Part shown: positions 30,811-39,301 of the stretch, one piece after another
How the letters are laid out: each line of letters opens with the position of its first letter
Numbering within the stretch: the first letter of the stretch is position 1
NCBI RefSeq assembly: GCF_900631955.1
Contig: NZ_UZWD01000004.1
Location: forward strand, 62,001-126,000
Reading direction: 5' to 3'
Length of the DNA stretch: 64,000 nucleotides
Source of the DNA: Devosia equisanguinis
GTDB lineage: Bacteria > Pseudomonadota > Alphaproteobacteria > Rhizobiales > Devosiaceae
Notes under the pieces: model-generated
Told to the model about the DNA's origin: nothing
Databases searched by the model: none
Seen by the model: only the letters and a program-made list of their open reading frames with translations
Position numbers and translations under genes: made by a program

Positions 30811-31547
30811 CAGATTTCTCCCAGGAGTCGGTGGCGAAGGCGCTCGATGGTCGGTTCATCAAGCCCGATATGTTGGAGATAGAGGGCAACCGAGCCGAAC
30901 TCGGCCTCAATGAAGGCAAGGGTCGCGACCATGGTGGCCGGTTCCGATGAGAGCAGCCGCGCAAAGCCGGCTGGGTCGGCGCCGCGGGCGACGGCACCAG
31001 CGGTGATATCGGCCACGATGGGCGCGATCATGCTGGCGGTCAGCGCATAGTCCTCGACGATCAGGCCCGCCTCGACACCCGCAACTGCCAGCAGCAGGGC
31101 GGCGACGATGCCGGTGCGGTCCTTGCCGGCGGTGCAGTGAAACAGCACGGCGCCGGGTGGTGCATCGGCAATGATGCGCAGCACCTCGGCCAAGGCCGAC
31201 TGGCGCTGAAGCAAGGCGAGCTTGTAGAGTTCGAGCAGGACGTCGCCCTCGCTCATGAGGTCAGGCGCGAGCCCTTCCAGCAGCGATACGTTGTGGTAGC
31301 GGACCTCAGCATGCTCCCGGAACGGGTTGGGCTGGTGGATCAACTCGTCGCCATGACGCAGGTCAATGACGGTGGTGACGCCGGCGGCGAGCATCTCCTC
31401 GACGCCCGCATCATCCATGCGGTGGAGGGCATCAGCACGCAGGAGGCGCCGCCAGCGGGTCTCTCCGACCCCGGCGGCATAGCCGCCCAGGTCTCGGACG
31501 TTGAAGGTGCCCGTGATGGGCAGGTGACGGCTGGGGGCCGGTTGCAT
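30810..31547 (-). CDS. HCxxGKDR-type protein/phosphoinositide phosphatase (Y_phosphatase3 family), copy 1
   Basis: 245 residues from ATG 31547, which shares a base with the permease stop (TGATG); the longer open frame runs antiparallel-shadow through the permease. Motifs: TFNVRDLGGYA near the start, IDLRHGDE as general-acid region, and the P-loop VLFHCTAGKDRTGIVAALLL with Cys nucleophile and Arg. This P-loop with Lys is that of MptpB/LipA-like phosphatases, which act on phospho-amino acids and phosphoinositides. No signal peptide, so cytoplasmic. Sitting between permease and ATPase genes, it probably dephosphorylates the imported compound. A paralogue is at 36277-37011. Confidence 0.87.
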   Translation of the reverse strand: MQPAPSRHLPITGTFNVRDLGGYAAGVGETRWRRLLRADALHRMDDAGVEEMLAAGVTTVIDLRHGDELIHQPNPFREHAEVRYHNVSLLEGLAPDLMSEGDVLLELYKLALLQRQSALAEVLRIIADAPPGAVLFHCTAGKDRTGIVAALLLAVAGVEAGLIVEDYALTASMIAPIVADITAGAVARGADPAGFARLLSSEPATMVATLAFIEAEFGSVALYLQHIGLDEPTIERLRHRLLGEI

Positions 31548-32422
31548 CAGCGAATTCCCGATTTCATGAAGGACTGCACGACCTGCCGCTGCAGGACGAT
31601 GTAGATGAGGAGAACAGGGAGGCTGGCCAGAGTCGAAGCCGCCATGAGCGGGCCCCAGGCATTGCCTTCGGCGGTCATGAACATCTGGATGCCGATCTGG
31701 ATGACGCTGTTCTCGGCAGTGCGGGAAAGCAGCAGCGGCCAGAAGTATTCGTTCCAGGTCGAGATGAAGATGAGGATGGCCAACGAGGCGATCGTGCCGC
31801 GAAGGTTGGGTACCAGCACTTCCCACAAAATCCGCCAATTGCCGGCGCCGTCCATCCGGGCCGCCTCGATCACTTCCTTGGGGAAGCCGCGCATCGCTTG
31901 CGCCAAGAGCATGATGGCGAGCGCCGCGGCGATATTGGGCAGGATCAGCGCCAGGACGCTGTCGAGCAGGCCAAGCTGGGCGACGAGGAGATAATTGGGG
32001 ATCATCACCACCTGGAACGGCACCAGCCAGGTCAAGGCAACGCCGGTATAGATCAGCTTGTCGAACGGAAACTTCCAGCGCGCAAAGGCAAAGGCGGCAA
32101 GGATCCCGGTCAGCAGCTGGAACACGGTTGACACGGCCGAGAATACCAGCGTGTTGACCAGCATGCGCGCGATCGGGATCGCATCGATGGCGCGGGTGTA
32201 GTTATCGAGCGACGGTTGCGTCGGCCAGAGGCTGGTTTCAAACAGCGTATTGGCCGGCCGGAACGAGCTCACCAGCATCCAGTAGACCGGAAACAGGCAA
32301 AAGATCGACAGGAGCACCATCATGAGGTGCCCGGCGGCGCTGTTGAGGCCGGACTGCGACGAGATCCGGCGCAGCGCGACGGGCTTGCCGAACCCGGGGC
32401 GGGCGAGGGCATCAGTTGTCAT
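31547..32422 (-). CDS. carbohydrate ABC transporter permease (UgpE/MalG type)
   Basis: 291 residues, six predicted helices; starts with HLMMVLLSIFCLFPVYWMLVSS. The EAA loop is EAARMDGAGNWRILWEVLVPNLR, which contacts the ATPase. It overlaps the upstream permease by 11 bases and the downstream phosphatase by one base. Inner-membrane partner of the UgpA-like permease. The family moves sugars, polyols and glycerol-phosphates. Confidence 0.93.
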   Translation of the reverse strand: MTTDALARPGFGKPVALRRISSQSGLNSAAGHLMMVLLSIFCLFPVYWMLVSSFRPANTLFETSLWPTQPSLDNYTRAIDAIPIARMLVNTLVFSAVSTVFQLLTGILAAFAFARWKFPFDKLIYTGVALTWLVPFQVVMIPNYLLVAQLGLLDSVLALILPNIAAALAIMLLAQAMRGFPKEVIEAARMDGAGNWRILWEVLVPNLRGTIASLAILIFISTWNEYFWPLLLSRTAENSVIQIGIQMFMTAEGNAWGPLMAASTLASLPVLLIYIVLQRQVVQSFMKSGIR

Positions 32423-33332
32423 GGAAGGAATACCTGTCGATCAGGCGGAACAGCACGAAGGCTATGGCGCCGAAGCCGAGGAAAAGGATGACGGCGGAAG
32501 CCGAGCCCCAGCCCACCGACATGGTGGAGAAGCCGAAATCCCACAGCAGATAGTAGATATTGGTCGTGGCGCCGAGCGGGCCACCGCCGGTGAGGACGTT
32601 GATATAGGTGAAGCTCCACTGCGCGCCCAGGAGGATGGTCATGACCACAAGGAACAGGACGGTGGAGCTCAGGAGCGGCAGACGGACGTCGCGGATGATC
32701 TCCCACCGGCTGGCGCCGTCCATGCGTGCCGCCTCGATCAGCGACGGGTTGATATTGGCATTGGCCGCCGACAGGATCAGCGTGGAAAAGCCCATCAGCT
32801 TCCAGCCGGTAATGGCGATCACCGTCCAGATCGTGACCTTGGGGTCTGACAGGAACTTGACGGAATCGAGCCCAAGCCCCTTGAGCATCTGGTTGAGGAG
32901 GCCATAGCCGGGGTCGAGCAGCCAGCGCCATACGGCGGCGGCCACAACGGGCGCGATGATCATCGGCACGAAGATGATGGCGCGGTAGATGTTGCGAGAG
33001 CGCTCGGGCAGGTCGTGGGTATAGATGGCGATCGCCAGCGGGATCAGCACGGCCAGGGGCAGGAGGCCGACCACATAGATGCCGGTATTGCGCAGCGCCT
33101 GCCAGAACTTGGGCAGCGCGAAGATGCGCTGGTAGTTCTCCCAGCCGACAAAGGTCTGCGGCGAGGTGGGGAGCATGTTCCACTGGTAAAAGCTCAGGCG
33201 CACCGCGTCGACCAGTGGCCAGTAGATCCAGACCACCAGGGTGATCAGTGCCGGGGCCAGATAGAGCCAGGGCGACCAGCGCGCATGGCTCTTGCGGCGC
33301 AATCTTTTGGGGGCAGCGGAAGCTAGGGCCAT
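32412..33332 (-). CDS. carbohydrate ABC transporter permease (UgpA/MalF type)
   Basis: 306 residues with six helices; positive N-terminus (PKRLRRKSHARWSPWLYLAPALITL) and EAA loop EAARMDGASRWEIIRDVRLPLLSS. Typical length for UgpA. It overlaps the UgpE-like permease gene by 11 bases. It is preceded by the binding-protein gene with a strong hairpin between them. A periplasmic loop region (NMLPTSPQTFVGWENYQRIF) receives the binding protein. Confidence 0.93.
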   Translation of the reverse strand: MALASAAPKRLRRKSHARWSPWLYLAPALITLVVWIYWPLVDAVRLSFYQWNMLPTSPQTFVGWENYQRIFALPKFWQALRNTGIYVVGLLPLAVLIPLAIAIYTHDLPERSRNIYRAIIFVPMIIAPVVAAAVWRWLLDPGYGLLNQMLKGLGLDSVKFLSDPKVTIWTVIAITGWKLMGFSTLILSAANANINPSLIEAARMDGASRWEIIRDVRLPLLSSTVLFLVVMTILLGAQWSFTYINVLTGGGPLGATTNIYYLLWDFGFSTMSVGWGSASAVILFLGFGAIAFVLFRLIDRYSFHDN

Positions 33333-33356
33333 GTCGCGCTCCTTGAAGAGAGGGGT

Positions 33357-33378
33357 GGCCCGCCCAGAGAGGCGGGCC
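33357..33378 (-). other. strong hairpin between binding protein and permease genes
   Basis: Eight-base perfect stem GGCCCGCC/GGCGGGCC around a 6-base loop, 8 bases after the binding-protein stop. No T-run follows on the minus strand. Such hairpins after binding-protein genes are known to stabilise the 5' mRNA portion and so raise binding-protein over permease levels. A similar hairpin follows the second binding-protein gene. Confidence 0.6.
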
Positions 33379-33385
33379 TAGGGGC

Positions 33386-34675
33386 TTAAGGCATCAGTGC
33401 CTGGGCATTGGCCTGCGCGTCCGCGAGGGTTGCCTCGACATCGGCGCCGCCGAACACAGCCATCTCGACCGCATCCATCATGGTCTTGACGATCTGGCGG
33501 TAGTTGGGGCCCGGCATCGGATCCCAAGGCTCCAGCCGGTCGAGCTGTTCGAGGTTGGGCGCCACCAGAGGATGCTCGGCGATCCAGCCGGCTAGGTACT
33601 TCTCGTCGTTGACGATGGAAGGACGCAGCGGCAGGTAGCCGATTTCGGAGGTGATCACGGTATAGCCGTGCTCGGAGGTCAGGAACTTCATCAGCTCCCA
33701 GGCCGCGCGCTGCTTGAGCGGGTCGGTCGTGTGAATGGTCAGCGCCGAGCCCGAATTGTTGGGGCGGGTGGGCTTGTCGCCAAATTGCGGCATGGCGGCC
33801 GAGCGGAGCTCGAAATTGCCCTCGGCGCCTGCCACCAGGCCACCCTGGAGGGCGCTGGTCTGCAGATACATGCCCAGCGATCCGCTCGACATGGCGTCGA
33901 CGGCGGCCGTGGAGTCGTACTGCTCATAGGCGCCGGCATCATAAAGATCGCGCAGCATGCTGACCGCTTCGATCGCTTCGGGTTCAGCGAATTTGAGGGT
34001 GGTGCGGTCGCGGGAAATCACCTCGCCCCCATTGGAGCGCACCACGCCCTGAAACAGCCAGTCGACGGCACCGGGCCCGGTAATGCCGGCGGTAAAGCCT
34101 TCCGCGTCGGTCTTGTCCTCAATGGCGAGCGCTGCATCCTTGACTTCAGCCCAGGTCTTGGGCGCCTGGTCCGGGTCGAGCCCCGCTTCGCGGAACAGGT
34201 CCGCATTATAGAACAACACCGGGGTCGAGAACGTATAGGCCAGGCCATAGGTCTTGCCGTTGAGTACGCCGAGCTTGGTGCCGTTGGGATGCATGCCTTC
34301 AAGGTGGGCCTTGATCTCGTCGGTGGGCGCGATGTCTTCCAGTGCCTGGGCGCCGAAATTGTTGATCGAGAAATCGAGGTCGCTGAAGACGGTCTGCACG
34401 AGGTCGACCGCTTGGCCGGCTGCAATGTCGGCCTGGATGCGGCTGCCGTCGGCGGAGCTATAGGGCACGCCCTCGACTGTCACGTCCGGGTTGGCTTCCA
34501 TGAACTCGTTGATGAGCTTCTGCGTGGCTTCGGCGCCGATGCCGGCACTGGCAAGGTTGTAGTTGTAGAAGCGGATCGTCACGGGCTGGTCGACGCTTGC
34601 GGCCATGGTCTGCGCCAGCACTGGGGCGGAAGTCGCCAGCGCCAGAAGGCTCGCGATAATGGTGGTGCGGAACAT
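33386..34675 (-). CDS. extracellular solute-binding protein, UgpB-like, copy 1
   Basis: 429 residues. Sec signal peptide MFRTTIIASLLALATSAPVLAQ, cleaved after about 21 or 22. Then a family-1 binding protein: FYNYNLASAGIGAEATQKLINEFM, NGKTYGLAYTFSTPVLFYNADLF, SEIGYLPLRPSIV and PGPNYRQI, a pattern recalling UgpB. It delivers the substrate to the UgpA/UgpE permeases. It lies 10 bases after the phosphoesterase gene. Very similar, all along its length, to the second copy at 37076-38374. The ligand cannot be read from sequence; phosphorylated glycerol- or polyol-like compounds are the best guess from the neighbours. Confidence 0.9.
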   Translation of the reverse strand: MFRTTIIASLLALATSAPVLAQTMAASVDQPVTIRFYNYNLASAGIGAEATQKLINEFMEANPDVTVEGVPYSSADGSRIQADIAAGQAVDLVQTVFSDLDFSINNFGAQALEDIAPTDEIKAHLEGMHPNGTKLGVLNGKTYGLAYTFSTPVLFYNADLFREAGLDPDQAPKTWAEVKDAALAIEDKTDAEGFTAGITGPGAVDWLFQGVVRSNGGEVISRDRTTLKFAEPEAIEAVSMLRDLYDAGAYEQYDSTAAVDAMSSGSLGMYLQTSALQGGLVAGAEGNFELRSAAMPQFGDKPTRPNNSGSALTIHTTDPLKQRAAWELMKFLTSEHGYTVITSEIGYLPLRPSIVNDEKYLAGWIAEHPLVAPNLEQLDRLEPWDPMPGPNYRQIVKTMMDAVEMAVFGGADVEATLADAQANAQALMP

Positions 34676-34685
34676 GGATGGTCTC

Positions 34686-35555
34686 CTATTCGGCCGCTAC
34701 GGCAGCGGCATCGCGCTGCTTGAGCAGCTCGGTCATGCGGGCAAAGGTGAAGCTGTGCAGCTCGCGACGGGTCGCGGCCTGAGGGGCGAAGGTGATGGCG
34801 AGGCCCGATGGCCGCAGCGTACCGATGGCAAAGGCGGCGCCGTCGAGCATGCGCAGGCCTTCATGCAGCCAGAGGACGTCCGTGGCGGCGTGCTGACCGA
34901 TGCCGACGACGCTGGGGATGCCGTACCAGTTGGCGACCCGGTCGTAGTGGATATGGCCCGAGAGGATGCCGATGACATTCTTCCCTGACACTGCGTGACG
35001 TAGCGCCTCGGTATCGGCAAAGGACAGCCCCTCCCATTCCATGTCGGGATTATGGGTATCGAGAGCCGGGGCATGGTGCATGACGAGAAGCTTGGGCAGT
35101 TCGGCATGGCTATCGAGTTCGCCCTTCAGCCACTCCAGTTGACCCGCTTCGAATGAGCCACCGACCTTGCCGGGCACGCTCGTGTCGAGAACGACGACAT
35201 GGATACCGGCAATCACCGCCGAGTGGTCATAGGGGGCGAAAAGGTCTTCGGTCCGCCCCAGCATTGCAGGGTAGAAGCCGTCGCGCTTGTCATGATTGCC
35301 CAGTGCATAAAGGACCGGCATGTCGAGGCCGGACTCGGCCATGATGGCCTTAAGGTGGTTGTAGCTGCCGTCGTCGCCCTGGTTGGTCAGATCACCGCTG
35401 ACGACGATGAACTTGGGCTGCGGCACGAGGGTTTTGATCTCGGCCAGAATGCGGCGCAGCGTTGAGCTGGTATCCGAAAACAGGTAAGCGTCCGGCACGT
35501 CGGGATTACCCACATGCAGGTCGGTCAGGTGAATGAAGGTGACGGCGTCAGACAC
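34686..35555 (-). CDS. calcineurin-like metallophosphoesterase (phosphodiesterase), copy 1
   Basis: 289 residues, no signal peptide. All metal-ligand boxes are visible: HLTDLHVG (D12, H14), SGDLTN (D55), GNHDKR, MHHAP, and GHIHYDR. This order is that of CpdA/GpdQ-type class III phosphodiesterases, which cleave cyclic nucleotides or glycerophosphodiesters with two metals. Opening the operon with binding protein, permeases, phosphatase and ATPase points to the second option: hydrolysis of an imported phosphodiester. A close paralogue is at 38401-39255. Confidence 0.9.
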   Translation of the reverse strand: MSDAVTFIHLTDLHVGNPDVPDAYLFSDTSSTLRRILAEIKTLVPQPKFIVVSGDLTNQGDDGSYNHLKAIMAESGLDMPVLYALGNHDKRDGFYPAMLGRTEDLFAPYDHSAVIAGIHVVVLDTSVPGKVGGSFEAGQLEWLKGELDSHAELPKLLVMHHAPALDTHNPDMEWEGLSFADTEALRHAVSGKNVIGILSGHIHYDRVANWYGIPSVVGIGQHAATDVLWLHEGLRMLDGAAFAIGTLRPSGLAITFAPQAATRRELHSFTFARMTELLKQRDAAAVAAE

Positions 35556-35594
35556 TATGGATCTCCTTGTTCCGGCGAGAGAAAATGACGGCGA

Positions 35595-35611
35595 AACCGG
35601 GTTAACCGGTT
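35595..35611. promoter_or_regulatory. inverted repeat upstream of the transporter operon
   Basis: AACCGG, five bases, CCGGTT: a perfect 6-5-6 palindrome 40 bases before the phosphoesterase start. It lies in the 149-base divergent region shared with the TetR gene. It could be an operator for the transporter operon. Different from the TetR-type palindrome at 35683. Confidence 0.45.
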
Positions 35612-35682
35612 GAATTAATTTATCAATTCGATTTTCTGCTTGCGAAGCGGCGGAGGGAGGTTTACCGTCGCTACATGACAGG

Positions 35683-35700
35683 TGAATGAAGGTTCATTCA
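35683..35700. promoter_or_regulatory. palindromic operator in front of tetR gene
   Basis: A perfect 8-2-8 inverted repeat, TGAATGAA-GG-TTCATTCA, ends four bases before the TetR start codon. Its length and symmetry are what TetR-family dimers bind, so autorepression is likely. It would also cover the ribosome-binding site. Confidence 0.75.
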
Positions 35701-35704
35701 GTTT

Positions 35705-36271
35705 ATGGACACGATGCTCGACAAGCGTGAACGGATCCTGGCGGCTGCAGCACGGCTCATCGTGCGCAACGGCTTGCAGTGCTCGATGGCCGCCATTGCC
35801 GAAGAGGCAAACGTGGCGACCGGCTCGCTCTACAACTACTTCGCGTCCAAGGAGGCACTGGTGCTGGGCGTCTATACGCGCGTGAGCCTCGATATGGCCG
35901 AGCGCCTGATAGCGACGCCGCCTGCGGCAGAGCCCGAGGCGACGTTGCGCCACTACATCGACAGCTACATCGACTTTATCTGGGAAGACCACGACCGGGC
36001 GCGGCTGTTTGACTATCTCGACAACAATCCGCTGATCACCATGGAAGACGCCAAGGCCATTTTCGGACCGTTTGTGCAGCATGGCATCGCCATGATCGAG
36101 GCGGCGCAGGCAGCCAAAGTGGTGCGCGAAGGCACGCCGACCATGATCATGAGCTTCCTGCGTGGCGCGATCCGCAACACCCTCAAGCGCCAGCGCCTGA
36201 GCGGTCCCCACTTGAGCAGCGGCGACCGCCAGCTGATCGCCGACATGTGCTGGTCGGTCATCGCGGCGTGA
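35705..36271 (+). CDS. TetR-family transcriptional regulator, copy 1
   Basis: 188 residues. N-terminal TetR HTH: KRERILAAAARLIVRNGLQCSMAAIAEEANVATGSLYNYFASKEALVL (residues 7-54). The C-terminal ligand domain is all-helical. It is divergent from the transporter operon and convergent with the second phosphatase gene. Two palindromes lie in the shared upstream region, so it probably represses itself and the transporter operon and responds to the imported compound or a breakdown product. ATG 35705 is used; ATG 35714 is also possible. Confidence 0.9.
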   Translation: MDTMLDKRERILAAAARLIVRNGLQCSMAAIAEEANVATGSLYNYFASKEALVLGVYTRVSLDMAERLIATPPAAEPEATLRHYIDSYIDFIWEDHDRARLFDYLDNNPLITMEDAKAIFGPFVQHGIAMIEAAQAAKVVREGTPTMIMSFLRGAIRNTLKRQRLSGPHLSSGDRQLIADMCWSVIAA

Positions 36272-36276
36272 ACTCG

Positions 36277-37011
36277 TCACGCACATAGCCGGTCGACCAG
36301 AGATTTGGTTTCGGCGGGCGCAAGCCCGATCTTGGCAAAATAACTATCGATGCCGCCATGAGCCTGGTCGAGATGGTCCAGCATGGTGAGCATGGTTGCC
36401 GCATCGCTGGCGAGGACGCGCTCCACATGATCAGGTTCTCCGCCGGCCGCCAGCGCGCGCTGGCGCAACTGGCTGATCAGGCCTTCCGCCTCGGCGGTGA
36501 GGGCATAGTCTTCCGCAATGTCTATCCGGTTCACACCGGCGGCGAGCAGCAGCAGTGCGGCGACAATGCCCGTGCGATCCTTGCCTGCAGTGCAGTGAAA
36601 GAGGACCACGCCGGGCGGGGCAGTGATGATGGCGCGCATGACCTCGGCCAGCTGCGGGCCGCATTGGTCGAGCGCGTCGCAATAGCGTTTGCCCATGTTG
36701 AAGGGCGTTGTGCTCATTGCAATCGGCGCCAGGGCATCGAACAGGATGACGTTGCGATAGGTTACCCTATCGTGTTCGCGGAAGGGGTGTGGCGTGACCG
36801 TTGTTTCATGCGGGCCGCGCAGGTCGATCACCAGCGACAGGCCACGCTGGGCGAGCAGCGCCGCGCTGTCCTCGCGCAGGAGGTGCAGCGCTTCGCCGCG
36901 CAGGATGCGGTTCCACTGCGTGGTGCCACCGCCCAGGCGGGCATAGCCGCCGAGATCACGAATATTGTGGGTGTCGGGCAGGCGCCAATGACGCGTTGCA
37001 GCCAAGGTCAT
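36277..37011 (-). CDS. HCxxGKDR-type phosphatase (Y_phosphatase3 family), copy 2
   Basis: 244 residues, paralogue of the protein at 30810-31547. THNIRDLGGYARLGGG at the start, IDLRGPHE in the acid loop, and P-loop VVLFHCTAGKDRTGIVAALLLLAAGV. Same MptpB/LipA-like signature with catalytic Cys and Lys. No signal peptide. It is last in the second cassette, 65 bases after the second binding protein, across a hairpin. It meets the TetR gene tail to tail, with 5 bases between stops. Confidence 0.88.
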   Translation of the reverse strand: MTLAATRHWRLPDTHNIRDLGGYARLGGGTTQWNRILRGEALHLLREDSAALLAQRGLSLVIDLRGPHETTVTPHPFREHDRVTYRNVILFDALAPIAMSTTPFNMGKRYCDALDQCGPQLAEVMRAIITAPPGVVLFHCTAGKDRTGIVAALLLLAAGVNRIDIAEDYALTAEAEGLISQLRQRALAAGGEPDHVERVLASDAATMLTMLDHLDQAHGGIDSYFAKIGLAPAETKSLVDRLCA

Positions 37012-37044
37012 GGCGCTCGTACTCCAGATATATTTCAGGAAAGT

Positions 37045-37068
37045 CGGCGCGGCCCGAAAGCCGCGCCG
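37045..37068 (-). other. strong hairpin after the second binding-protein gene
   Basis: Perfect 9-base GC-rich stem (37045-37053 with 37060-37068) and 6-base loop, 8 bases past the stop codon of the second binding protein. A short ACTTTCC follows on the minus strand, so partial termination is possible. It mirrors the hairpin at 33357-33378. Confidence 0.6.
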
Positions 37069-37075
37069 GGTCGCA

Positions 37076-38374
37076 TCAGGGCATCAGGCTCTGTGCGTTC
37101 TGCTGCGCGGCGGTCAGCACTTCGGTAACATCGCCGCTGCCCAGCACAGCCTCGACCACGGCTTCCTTCATCATCGACTCGGCCTGACGGTAGTTCGGGC
37201 CGGGGAAGGCGACGTTGGCCGTCAGGCGCGACAGCTGTTCGAGGTTAGGACGGATCAGCGGGTGCGACGCCGTCCATTCGCCCAAATATTCTGGGTCATC
37301 GACGATATCGAGGCGCAGCGGCAGGTAGCCGATCTTGCTGGTGATGATCGTGTAGCCATACTTGGACGTGAGGAACTTCATCAGCTCGTAGGAGGCGCGC
37401 TGCTTCACCGGGTCCTTGGAGAAGGTGAAGAGGGCGCTACCCGAATTGGTGGGGGCGGTTGGCTTGCCGCCGAAACTGGGCATCGCTGCAACGCGCAGCT
37501 CCCAATTGCCCTCGGCGGAGGTCGAAAGGCTGTTCTGGAGCGCACTGGTATAGAGGTACATGCCCAGCTGGCCCGAAGCCATGGCTTCCTGCGGGTTGGA
37601 CGGGTCGAGCTTGGCATGGGCGCCGCTATCGACCATGTCGCGCAACATCTGCACGGCTTCAATGCCTTCCTCGTTGGCGAAGGTCAGCGTATTGCCGTCG
37701 CGCACCTTGCCGCCATTGCTCATCAGGATGGCCTGGTAAACGAAGGTGCCGTCCGAGGGGCCATAGGCGCCGGGGAAGAAGCCCTCGGCATCGGTCTTTT
37801 CGACGATGGCCTCGGCGGCCGTCTTCACTTCCGCCCAGGTCTTGGGCGGATTGTCGGGGTCAAGGCCGGCGGCGCGGAACAGGTCCGCATTGTAGTAGAG
37901 GATGGGCGTCGAGAACGTATAGGCGAGGCCATAGGTCTTGCCGTCCACCTTGCCGAGGTCCAGACCGCGCGGGATCATGCCATCTGTCAGTTCGGCATAG
38001 CCTTCGGGACCAGCCATGTCCTCGAGCGCGTTAGCGCCCAAATCGCTGGCGATGTAGATCAGGTCGCGGAAGACGAGCTGTGCCACGTCCGGCTGCTGGC
38101 CCGCGGCCATGTCGGCCTGGAGGCGGGTCACGATCTCGTTGGAGGGCACGCCCACCGTCTCGACCTTGATGTTGGGATTTTCTGCTTCGAACTTGGCAAT
38201 CAGCTCGCGCGTGGCATCGGCGCCAGCGCTCGCCGTAGCGAGGTTGTAGTTATAGAAGCTGATGGTCACCGGCTCGGTGATGCTGTCCGCCATCTGGGCG
38301 AAGGCGGCGCCGGACAGGGCGGTGAAGCCGAGGCTGGCCGCGGCCAGCAGTTTTAGAAAGTCGCGCTTGATCAT
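37076..38374 (-). CDS. extracellular solute-binding protein, UgpB-like, copy 2
   Basis: 432 residues from ATG 38374, with AGGA about 8 bases upstream. Signal peptide MIKRDFLKLLAAASLGFTAL...AFAQ, then ITEPVTISFYNYNLATASAGADATRELI, DGKTYGLAYTFSTPILYYNADLF, SKIGYLPLRLDIV, GPNYRQAESMM. It aligns along its whole length with copy 1 but differs at many positions, so it is an old duplication with possible change of ligand. No permease lies in this cassette; it presumably docks on the UgpA/UgpE-like permeases of the first one. Confidence 0.9.
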   Translation of the reverse strand: MIKRDFLKLLAAASLGFTALSGAAFAQMADSITEPVTISFYNYNLATASAGADATRELIAKFEAENPNIKVETVGVPSNEIVTRLQADMAAGQQPDVAQLVFRDLIYIASDLGANALEDMAGPEGYAELTDGMIPRGLDLGKVDGKTYGLAYTFSTPILYYNADLFRAAGLDPDNPPKTWAEVKTAAEAIVEKTDAEGFFPGAYGPSDGTFVYQAILMSNGGKVRDGNTLTFANEEGIEAVQMLRDMVDSGAHAKLDPSNPQEAMASGQLGMYLYTSALQNSLSTSAEGNWELRVAAMPSFGGKPTAPTNSGSALFTFSKDPVKQRASYELMKFLTSKYGYTIITSKIGYLPLRLDIVDDPEYLGEWTASHPLIRPNLEQLSRLTANVAFPGPNYRQAESMMKEAVVEAVLGSGDVTEVLTAAQQNAQSLMP

Positions 38375-38400
38375 GGTTGAGGTCCTTGCGGGGGGAGGGG

Positions 38401-39255
38401 TTAGCTGGCGGCGGCTTCGGCCAGGGCTGCTTCCTGCTTCTGGCGCAGCTTGCTTAGATCGTAGCGGTTGAGTTCGCTGCGGGTTTGGGGCAGCGGCACC
38501 AGCGCCATGGTAAGGCCAGAGCGGCGGATGGTGCCGATGCCGAACGAGGCGCCTTCCACCATGCGCAGCACATCGGTGGTGAGAATGTCGGTGGCGGCGT
38601 GCTGCCCCATGCCGACGATCACCGGAATGCCGTGCCATACGGAGAAGCGGTCGTGGTGGATGTGTCCTGAAAGGATCGCCAGCACATTGCGGCCCTTGAG
38701 CAGCGCGGCAAGCTGTTGGGATTGGTTGAACTCGATGGTGCGCCAATGGTCCCATGGCACTGTGTCGCCGAGCACGGGCGCATGATGTGCGACGATGAGC
38801 TTGGGCAGGTCGGGATGGCTGTCGAGCGTTTCCTCGAGCCAGGCGAACTGCTCTGGCTCGATGGCGCCGCCCACTTGGCCGGGGGTCGTCGTATCGAGCG
38901 TGATGATATGGACGCCAGCGATCACCTGCTCATGATCATAGGGCGCATCGAGATCGGTCTCGCGTTCCAGCATGCCCTGGTAGAAACCGGGACGCGTATC
39001 GTGATTGCCCAAGGCATAGACGACAGGCAGGTCAGTGGCTGCCATGAGGGACTTGAGATGCCGGTAGCTGTCCGCGTCGCCACGATTGGTCAGGTCGCCG
39101 CTGGCGATGATGAAGCTGGGCTTGTTGTCAATGCTCCCGATAAGCTCGAGCACGCGCCCAAGCGTTGCCGAGGTGTCGCTGAAGAGGTGATCGTCGGGAA
39201 CGGCAGGATTGCCGACATGGAGGTCGGTCAGGTGGATGAAAGTGGTCTCGGCCAT
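38401..39255 (-). CDS. calcineurin-like metallophosphoesterase (phosphodiesterase), copy 2
   Basis: 284 residues from ATG 39255, with GGAG 7 bases before it. Motifs HLTDLHVG, SGDLTNRG, GNHDTR, AHHAP and GHIHHDR, so all metal ligands are kept. It is clearly paralogous to the protein at 34686-35555 and sits, like it, just upstream of a binding-protein gene. It differs in the loop after the HH box (VLGDTVPWDHWRTIEFNQSQQ), which may change substrate choice. Confidence 0.9.
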   Translation of the reverse strand: MAETTFIHLTDLHVGNPAVPDDHLFSDTSATLGRVLELIGSIDNKPSFIIASGDLTNRGDADSYRHLKSLMAATDLPVVYALGNHDTRPGFYQGMLERETDLDAPYDHEQVIAGVHIITLDTTTPGQVGGAIEPEQFAWLEETLDSHPDLPKLIVAHHAPVLGDTVPWDHWRTIEFNQSQQLAALLKGRNVLAILSGHIHHDRFSVWHGIPVIVGMGQHAATDILTTDVLRMVEGASFGIGTIRRSGLTMALVPLPQTRSELNRYDLSKLRQKQEAALAEAAAS

Positions 39256-39301
39256 CGTTGTGCTCCAGCAGGTCTGGAGCATGGCTTAAGCCGTGGCCGT
39301 C

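Noticed and set aside
37428..38034. Plus-strand frame rich in Arg/Cys/Trp opposite the second binding protein
   Set aside because: Antisense shadow of a clear binding-protein gene.
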